The translations under genes and the position numbers were made by a program. Below, in pieces: positions 32,461 through 37,730 of a stretch of DNA of 37,730 nt. This stretch comes from Acholeplasmatales bacterium. GTDB lineage: Bacteria > Bacillota_I > Bacilli_A > Acholeplasmatales > Anaeroplasmataceae. The DNA lies in the NCBI GenBank assembly GCA_017449215.1, contig JAFSJY010000056.1, positions 1 through 37,730 on the forward strand, in the 5' to 3' direction. The first letter of the stretch is position 1. Each line of letters begins with the position of its first letter. Under the pieces are notes generated by a model. The model was not told where the DNA came from. It worked only from the letters and a program-made list of their open reading frames with translations, and searched no databases.

Positions 32461-33279
32461 TTATAAATTATTATATGACAATAATAAATCTACGATGCTT
32501 TCCATAAATGAAGAATCAATTTCTTCTGCCTTACCAGAATCTATTAATTTTGCAAATTCTGGATTAATAGGCATAGAGCCTAAAGCTAGAATATCATATT
32601 CATTTGCTACATCCTCTAGCTTTGATTCACCAAATGGATAAATCTTATTCTTGCAGCAAGAGCATTCCATATAACTCATATTTTCTACTAAGCCTAATAC
32701 TGGAACATTCATCATGTTACACATGTTTACTGCCTTACCAACAATCATCTTTACTAAATCCTGTGGAGTTGAAACAATTACTGCTCCATCTACCGGAATG
32801 CTTTGGAATACTGTTAAAGCAACATCTCCTGTTCCTGGAGGCATATCGATTAATAAATAATCTAGCTCATCCCAGAAAACCTCACAATAGAATTGCTTTA
32901 TTACATTTCCAAGCACTGGACCTCTCCATAATACTGGTTGTGTAGGATCTTCTAATAATAAATTAATAGACATAACCTTAACACCATTATTTGATACAGG
33001 TGGATACATTAATTCCTTATCACCTCTTACATCTGGTACGATACCAAATGATTTTGGAATTGATGGTCCTGTAATATCTGAGTCTAAAATACCAACCTTA
33101 AAGCCTCTTTTGCTTAGGTTAACAGCAATCATAGATGTAACAAATGATTTACCTACACCACCCTTACCAGATACAACTCCGATAATGTGCTTAATATTAT
33201 TTCTACCATTTGTTACAAATTGCTGTGGCTTTTTATGACCAAATTTTTCTTCTATAGCCTTATCTAATTCATCAGCCAT
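32461..33279 (-). CDS. mrp: Mrp/NBP35-family iron-sulfur cluster carrier ATPase
   Basis: 272 aa. A P-loop ATPase that by family carries Fe-S clusters to apo-proteins. The deviant Walker A is GVVSGKGGVGKSFV, with LDSDITGPSIPKSFG and YLLIDMPPGTGDVALT (Walker B region). The cluster-binding CxxC-type site is NMSYMECSCCKNKIYPFG (about residue 210). It lacks the N-terminal DUF59 domain of longer Mrp proteins, as many Firmicutes forms do. AAGGGTG lies before the ATG. It is the last gene of the nusA-infB operon, 12 bases after rbfA, an unusual place for it. Confidence 0.93.
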   Translation of the reverse strand: MADELDKAIEEKFGHKKPQQFVTNGRNNIKHIIGVVSGKGGVGKSFVTSMIAVNLSKRGFKVGILDSDITGPSIPKSFGIVPDVRGDKELMYPPVSNNGVKVMSINLLLEDPTQPVLWRGPVLGNVIKQFYCEVFWDELDYLLIDMPPGTGDVALTVFQSIPVDGAVIVSTPQDLVKMIVGKAVNMCNMMNVPVLGLVENMSYMECSCCKNKIYPFGESKLEDVANEYDILALGSMPINPEFAKLIDSGKAEEIDSSFMESIVDLLLSYNNL

Positions 33280-33291
33280 TTTAAATCACCC

Positions 33292-33663
33292 TTATTTATT
33301 TTTTTCTTGTTCTTCCTTTAATGCCTTATCCTTATTATGGATTTCAACTAATAAATCATCTATATGATTACCATAATCTAATGATGTATCTCTCTTGAAG
33401 ATTAAATCAGGCATTTTTCTAGCCTTAAGCTTTTTAGCAAGCTCACTTCTTAAATAGCCCTTGCAATCATCTAAAGCCTTTTGGAAGGTTTCTTCCTTAC
33501 CAGAATAGAAAGTATAATATACTGTCATGAAAGATAAATCTCTAGTGATTCTAACCTCAGTAACTGTTATACTTCCAAGCTTTTGATTCTTAGCATCATT
33601 TCTTAGAATAAGTGATAATTCTCTTAAAGCTAAAGATTCTAATCTTTCTAATGATACTCCCAT
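33292..33663 (-). CDS. rbfA: Ribosome-binding factor A
   Basis: 123 aa. KH-fold factor for late 30S maturation (16S 5' end). ERLESLALRELSLILRND at the N-terminus, SITVTEVRITRDLSFMTVYY in the core and LIFKRDTSLDYGNHIDDLL at the end match RbfA well. It begins 1 base after infB; its AAGGAG site lies inside the infB end, 13 bases from the ATG, so coupling is likely. Confidence 0.95.
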   Translation of the reverse strand: MGVSLERLESLALRELSLILRNDAKNQKLGSITVTEVRITRDLSFMTVYYTFYSGKEETFQKALDDCKGYLRSELAKKLKARKMPDLIFKRDTSLDYGNHIDDLLVEIHNKDKALKEEQEKNK

Positions 33664-33664
33664 A

Positions 33665-35494
33665 TTATCTTGGAATCTCCTTCATTACAGAGAATTCAAT
33701 AATATCATATTCTTTAATATCATTGAAATTTTCGATTTGACAGCCACATTCGAAGCCAGCCTTAACTTCCTTAACATCATCCTTAAAACGACGAAGTGAA
33801 GCTAATTTACCCTCAAATACAACGATTCCTTCACGAATAATACGTACTAATGAATTTCTTTCTACAACACCATCAGTAACATAGCAACCAGCGATTGTAC
33901 CAACCTTAGAAATCTTGAATGTACTTCTAACCTCACAAGAGCCAGTAACAACCTCTTCATAAACTGGATCTAGCATACCCTTTAGGGCAGCCTCGATATC
34001 CTCAATTACCTTATAGATGATATTATATAATCTAATTTCTACACCCTTAGTAGCGGCAGCCTGTCTAACTGGTGCCATAGGACGTACATTGAAACCAATG
34101 ATAATAGCATTAGATGCCTCTGCTAATACAACATCAGTATCAGTAATAGCACCAACTGATGCACGTATAATATTAACAGTTAAATCCTCAACATTAATTT
34201 TTTCTAAAGAAGCCTTTAATGCTTCTACAGAGCCTTGAACATCGCCCTTAATAATTAAATTTAATTCCTTCTTAGAAGAATCAGCATCCTTAAACATTTC
34301 CTCTAAAGATGTAGCCTTCTTAGCTGAATTTTCCTCAACCTTAGCCTTTTGTGCTCTAGCCTCTGCTGTTTCTCTAGCTAAACGCTCATCAGCAAATACC
34401 ATGAACTTATCACCAGCCATAGGAACCTCAGTTAAGCCTGTAACCATTACAGCTGTAGATGGCTTTGCCTCTTGATATCTTGAATGACGGTCATCCTCCA
34501 TTGTACGGATTCTACCCCAAGTATTACCAACAGCAACAACATCTCCAACCTTTAATGTACCATTTTGTACTAATAATGTAGCAACAGGACCTCTACCCTT
34601 ATCTAATTGTGCTTCAATTACAGTACCAATAGCTAAACGGTTAGGATTTGCCTTTAAATCCTTCATTTCAGCAACAAGCTGAATCATTTCTAATAATTGG
34701 TCAACACCTTGACCCTTTAAAGCAGAAATTGGAACGAAAATAGTATCTCCACCCCAAGCCTCAGCTAATAAATCAAAATTAGCTAATTCCTGCATTACTC
34801 TATCTGGATTAGCAGTGGGCTTATCCATCTTATTTACAGCAACAATGATAGGGCACTTAGCAGCCTTAGCATGTGCTATAGCCTCTTCAGTTTGAGGCAT
34901 TACACCATCGTCTGCAGCAACTACTAATACAACGATATCAGTAATTTGAGCACCACGTGCACGCATAGATGTAAATGCGGCATGTCCTGGTGTATCAATG
35001 AATGTAATAGGGAATCCGTTATGATTTACCTGATAAGCACCAATGTGCTGTGTAATTCCTCCAGCCTCACCCTTTACTACTCTTGAGCTTCTAATTGTAT
35101 CAAGTAGTGTTGTTTTACCATGGTCAACGTGACCCATGATTGTAACAACTGGTGGACGTGAAACTAAATCAGCCTCATCATCAACAATCTCCATTTCATC
35201 AAATCTAGTAGCATCAGTGATTACTTCATTCTTAAGCTCATATCCAAAATCCATAGCGATTAACTCAATAGTCTCTCTATCAACTGTTTGATTTTGTGTA
35301 GCCATTATTCCTAGCTGCATTAACTTCATAACGACCTGAGCATTAGTCTTACCCATACCAGCTGCGATATCAGCAACTGTCATATCAGGCTTGTAAACTA
35401 ACACACCCTTCTCAGCTTGAGCTTCCTTTTTCTTACCCTTATTAACAGGAATATTTGAAGTTCTTGTTTCCTTTTTTGTGCTTTGCTTTGCCAC
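33665..35494 (-). CDS. infB: Translation initiation factor IF-2
   Basis: About 609 aa, a short form. The start is GTG at 35494 (MAKQSTKKE): AAGG lies 8 bases upstream, while the GTG at 35503 is part of that site. A short basic N-terminus is followed by one IF2_N module (about residues 30-85). Next come [19 protein letters not shown] (G1), the GAYQ region, [10 protein letters not shown] (G3), VAVNKMDKP (G4) and ISALKGQG (G5). Domains II-IV follow, with [10 protein letters not shown] and the C-terminal C2 fMet-tRNA-binding part. The N-terminal extension of enteric IF-2 is missing. It sits between ylxQ and rbfA as in Bacillus. Confidence 0.97.
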   Translation of the reverse strand: MAKQSTKKETRTSNIPVNKGKKKEAQAEKGVLVYKPDMTVADIAAGMGKTNAQVVMKLMQLGIMATQNQTVDRETIELIAMDFGYELKNEVITDATRFDEMEIVDDEADLVSRPPVVTIMGHVDHGKTTLLDTIRSSRVVKGEAGGITQHIGAYQVNHNGFPITFIDTPGHAAFTSMRARGAQITDIVVLVVAADDGVMPQTEEAIAHAKAAKCPIIVAVNKMDKPTANPDRVMQELANFDLLAEAWGGDTIFVPISALKGQGVDQLLEMIQLVAEMKDLKANPNRLAIGTVIEAQLDKGRGPVATLLVQNGTLKVGDVVAVGNTWGRIRTMEDDRHSRYQEAKPSTAVMVTGLTEVPMAGDKFMVFADERLARETAEARAQKAKVEENSAKKATSLEEMFKDADSSKKELNLIIKGDVQGSVEALKASLEKINVEDLTVNIIRASVGAITDTDVVLAEASNAIIIGFNVRPMAPVRQAAATKGVEIRLYNIIYKVIEDIEAALKGMLDPVYEEVVTGSCEVRSTFKISKVGTIAGCYVTDGVVERNSLVRIIREGIVVFEGKLASLRRFKDDVKEVKAGFECGCQIENFNDIKEYDIIEFSVMKEIPR

Positions 35495-35517
35495 CTTAAT
35501 CACCTTCTCTTTCTTAA

Positions 35518-35802
35518 TTATTTCAATATCTTTACAAAATTCATGCTAGTGATTCCAAAAACCATTCTACCAGTTTTACCAATAGCCTGATTTAATTCAC
35601 TAGAGGAATATTTGTCACAAACCTCCACATTATAAAACTTTGCCTTATCATTTATAGCCTTCTTAGTATTATTTGAAGCATCATTGGCTAAGAATATGTA
35701 GAATACCTTTTTACTTCTTAAATATTCTTCTACAATCTCTTGACCAGTTACTAAGGCACCAGCTCTCATACAAAGGCCTAAATTATTTAAAATTTTATCC
35801 AT
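35518..35802 (-). CDS. rplGA: L7Ae-family RNA-binding protein YlxQ
   Basis: 94 aa. L7Ae/L30e fold that binds kink-turn RNA in Bacillus homologues. [19 protein letters not shown] is the opening of the family, and [19 protein letters not shown] the central part. [15 protein letters not shown] closes it. It overlaps ylxR by 8 bases (ATGGATAA junction). Usual neighbour of ylxR and infB. Confidence 0.9.
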   Translation of the reverse strand: MDKILNNLGLCMRAGALVTGQEIVEEYLRSKKVFYIFLANDASNNTKKAINDKAKFYNVEVCDKYSSSELNQAIGKTGRMVFGITSMNFVKILK

Positions 35803-36058
35803 TTAGCATACCAATAAGCTCATCATAAATAGATTCAGGAACAGAAACCTCAAGCTTTTTATCTAAAACCTTAGTTTGCTTAGCCTTTAGAACAATGTCC
35901 TTATCCTTCTTTAAATAAGCTCCTCTTCCGTTTGCCTTACCCTTAGGATCAACAATAACATTTCCCTCAGGAGTTCTTACTATACGGAATAAATCCTTCT
36001 TTTCACATACTTCCTTAGAGCAGACACAAGTACGTAAAACAACCTTTTTATTATTCAT
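35795..36058 (-). CDS. ylxR: YlxR-family RNA-binding protein (RnpM)
   Basis: 87 aa. The start is the ATG at 36058 (MNNKKVVLRTC); the longer frame would begin at TTG. RTCVCSKEVCEKKDLFRIVR and GKANGRGAYLKKDKD are the family motifs; the Bacillus homologue RnpM binds and tunes RNase P. The frequent Cys after GRGAY is not present. It overlaps nusA by 8 bases without a clear ribosome binding site, so translation is probably coupled to nusA. Confidence 0.92.
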   Translation of the reverse strand: MNNKKVVLRTCVCSKEVCEKKDLFRIVRTPEGNVIVDPKGKANGRGAYLKKDKDIVLKAKQTKVLDKKLEVSVPESIYDELIGMLNG

Positions 36059-37175
36059 TATCAATATTGAAAAGCTTTAATAAGCCCTTCTCATATGCCT
36101 CAGAAGTTGGCATAATATCAATTTTCCAACCACAAGATTGAACAGCAAGTCTTACATTCTGTCCGCTCTTACCAATTGCAAGAGATAGCTGCTCATCTGG
36201 AACAACAACCTTAGAAGTCTTATCCTTAACATTAACCTCTAATACTGCAGTAACAGATGCTGGTTGTAAAGAATTCTTGATTAATTCTTCAGGATTTTCA
36301 TCCCACTTATATAAATCAACCTTTTCTCCACATAATGCATCAACAATCTTCTTAATTCTTTCTCCGCCAGTACCAACGCATGAACCAATAGCATCTACCT
36401 GTGGATCATTAGAGAATAATGCAATCTTAGATCTATCGCCTGGGTCACGAGCAATACCCTTGATTTCGATGATACCAGACTTGATTTCTGGAATATAGTT
36501 TTCCATCAATCTAGTTACTAAATTACGGTCGCTTCTTGAAACAGAAACCTTAGGGTCCTTAGAAGTTTGCTCAACCTTCTTAATATAAACTCTAATATTG
36601 TCACCAATTTCAAAATTGTCGTTAGCAAGCTTTTCTGAAACAGGAAGGCTAGTTACAACATTATAACCTAAATTTAAAGTAATATACTTATCAGTAATAT
36701 TAGTTACCTCAGCGATAACCATTTCGTTTTCTAATTCCTTGAAATGCTCATAAGCAATTTCTCTTTGACGAGTTCTCATACCTTGAGTATAAACGCTCTT
36801 TACAGCACCAATTGCTGTTCTAGAAAGATTCTTAATATTCTCTTGCTTAGTGATGATATCGCCAACCTTAGCAGATGACTTAATAGCCTTTGCCTCAGCT
36901 AGAGTAATCTTAGCAATAGGATTCTCCTCTTCCTCGTCTAATTCCTCGTTTTCTAATTCTTCCTCAGTAGGTAATTCATCAACTACCTGATAAACACCAT
37001 ATAATAAAATTTCATTCTTTTCAGGGTTAATATCTACCTTACAAGAAGAATGACCATAAATCTTCTTGAAAGAGTTAACTAAACCCTTAGCAAAGTTATC
37101 ATATACGTCTTGTACTGAAATACCCTTGCTCTCAGCAACTTCCTTTGCATTTTCGAAAAAAGCCTTGTTAATCAT
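36051..37175 (-). CDS. nusA: Transcription termination/antitermination factor NusA
   Basis: 374 aa, the short Gram-positive form without the acidic repeats of E. coli NusA. N-terminal polymerase-binding domain (residues 1-~125), interrupted by a very acidic loop (EELENEELDEEEEN). The S1 domain follows (VIAEVTNITDKYITLNLGY...). KH1 has IKGIARDPGDRSKIALFS and GSCVGTGGERIKKI, and KH2 has LSLAIGKSGQNVRLAVQS. AGGAGG lies 10 bases before the ATG. Second gene of the operon, 14 bases after rimP. Confidence 0.97.
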   Translation of the reverse strand: MINKAFFENAKEVAESKGISVQDVYDNFAKGLVNSFKKIYGHSSCKVDINPEKNEILLYGVYQVVDELPTEEELENEELDEEEENPIAKITLAEAKAIKSSAKVGDIITKQENIKNLSRTAIGAVKSVYTQGMRTRQREIAYEHFKELENEMVIAEVTNITDKYITLNLGYNVVTSLPVSEKLANDNFEIGDNIRVYIKKVEQTSKDPKVSVSRSDRNLVTRLMENYIPEIKSGIIEIKGIARDPGDRSKIALFSNDPQVDAIGSCVGTGGERIKKIVDALCGEKVDLYKWDENPEELIKNSLQPASVTAVLEVNVKDKTSKVVVPDEQLSLAIGKSGQNVRLAVQSCGWKIDIMPTSEAYEKGLLKLFNIDNE

Positions 37176-37189
37176 TTTTAATTTTCCTC

Positions 37190-37636
37190 CTAAATTTTAA
37201 CAGCAAGTCTTATTAATTTAATTTCGTTTTTATTAATGATAAAATTCTTAAATCTTCCCTTTAAATTACATCTTATGGTTATTGTATCGGAAGTATTTTC
37301 TAGAAATTCACCCTCATATTCCATATCAGAGGTATTAATATGAATATATTTTCCTACTGCCTCTTCTATTTCCTCTTCATTATCTAAGGTTCTTTCAGCA
37401 CCTCTAGATGATACCTCTAAGAAATATTCTGGCATATCAGAATCATATTTATCTAGCTTAGAAGATAAATACTCATTTGCAGCACCTAGCTTATTAATAT
37501 CAATTCCACCCTTTTTATCAAGGATAACTCTTAATATTAAATTGCCGTCCTCCTTAACTAAATCAACACTATAAAATATTAAATCGTGCTCCTTTAGATA
37601 AGGATCTAGTATGTCTTTACATATTTTAATATCCAA
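37190..37636 (-). CDS. rimP: Ribosome maturation factor RimP
   Basis: 148 aa. Needed for 30S assembly. LRVILDKKGGIDINKL and SDMPEYFLEVSSRGAERTL are the family motifs (usual V-SPG, here VSSRG); the C-terminal SH3-like part follows. The start is the TTG at 37636 (DIKICKDILD after it): GGAGGAG is placed correctly 4-7 bases upstream. The frame from 37672 begins within the leader hairpin and lacks a ribosome binding site. First gene of rimP-nusA-ylxR-ylxQ-infB-rbfA-mrp. Confidence 0.92.
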   Translation of the reverse strand: MDIKICKDILDPYLKEHDLIFYSVDLVKEDGNLILRVILDKKGGIDINKLGAANEYLSSKLDKYDSDMPEYFLEVSSRGAERTLDNEEEIEEAVGKYIHINTSDMEYEGEFLENTSDTITIRCNLKGRFKNFIINKNEIKLIRLAVKI

Positions 37637-37660
37637 AAAATCTCCTCCAATCAAATAAAT

Positions 37661-37684
37661 AAGAGAGGTCACAAAACCTCTCTT
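37661..37684 (-). terminator. Leader hairpin/attenuator before rimP
   Basis: AAGAGAGGT (37661-37669) pairs with ACCTCTCTT (37676-37684), 6-base loop. On the minus strand it is followed by ATTTATTTGATT, a weak T-run, then the rimP ribosome binding site. It is either the terminator of a gene off the window or an attenuator in the rimP-nusA leader. Confidence 0.6.
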
Positions 37685-37702
37685 AAAACCAAATCTAGAA
37701 TT

Positions 37703-37708
37703 ATTATA
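37703..37708 (-). promoter_or_regulatory. Probable -10 of the rimP-nusA operon
   Basis: TATAAT on the minus strand. The -35 would end near 37726-37731; the visible bases TGATT are compatible with TTGATT, but the first base is off the window. Confidence 0.5.
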
Positions 37709-37730
37709 ATATATATTATTAATAAAATCA

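Overview
The window is AT-rich bacterial chromosome and reads as core genome of a low-GC Gram-positive (Bacillota), probably an uncultured gut or Mollicutes-like Bacilli lineage. The gene orders nusB-xseA-xseB-tlyA-recN, infC-rpmI-rplT and rimP-nusA-ylxR-ylxQ-infB-rbfA are Firmicutes-type. Shine-Dalgarno sites are strong (AGGAGG-like) and control RNAs are Firmicutes-type (T-box, infC leader). Proteins tend to be short (IF-2 of about 609 aa, NusA of 374 aa). TGA is a stop: several genes end in TGA at tight junctions such as ATGA, and Trp is TGG, so this is code 11 and not the mycoplasma code. The lineage is an inference; no rRNA is present.

Layout, left to right. 1-327: tail of a PLD-like-domain protein cut by the window edge. 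391-3342: large lipoprotein with two related C-terminal modules, preceded by a repeat-rich non-coding stretch. 3647-8507 (minus): thioredoxin-like membrane protein, argS, lipid flippase-like protein, GT4 glycosyltransferase and tRNA-Leu(CAA), probably read as one unit. 8777-12064 (plus): glycogen synthesis pair glgA-glgC, then apt. 12095-14685 (minus): cshB-type helicase and dinB. 14772-15821 (plus): small membrane protein and a HAD phosphatase. 15860-20166 (minus): nusB-xseA-xseB-tlyA-recN. 20351-23529 (minus): GNAT-hisS-aspS behind a T-box leader; the AspRS is of archaeal/eukaryotic type. 23790-27229 (minus): DEAD-box helicase with a DbpA-type RNA-binding tail, rsmD and an unknown protein. 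27243-27441 (minus): structured non-coding RNA, possibly 6S. 27481-29282: small membrane protein and the infC-rpmI-rplT operon, in which L20 carries a Rho_N/SAP-like tail and IF-3 starts at AUU. 29503-32329 (minus): compact four-gene operon coding for a secreted protein, a membrane-anchored protein, an ABC ATPase and a permease. 32461-37636 (minus): rimP-nusA-ylxR-ylxQ-infB-rbfA-mrp.

Most of the window serves translation and ribosome assembly: initiation factors, two or three tRNA-charging functions, rRNA methyltransferases, helicases, RbfA and RimP. DNA repair (recN, xseAB, dinB) and storage polysaccharide synthesis are the other themes. The points most worth a second look are the Asp-reading T-box over hisS-aspS (overlapping GAC/CAC, with a bulge base that selects discriminator G73), the L20-Rho_N fusion, the unassigned structured RNA, and the four-gene operon whose secreted product looks remotely like an aerolysin/ETX-type strand-rich domain. 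That operon is the best candidate for an undescribed system. No CRISPR array, insertion sequence, prophage or replication origin was seen.
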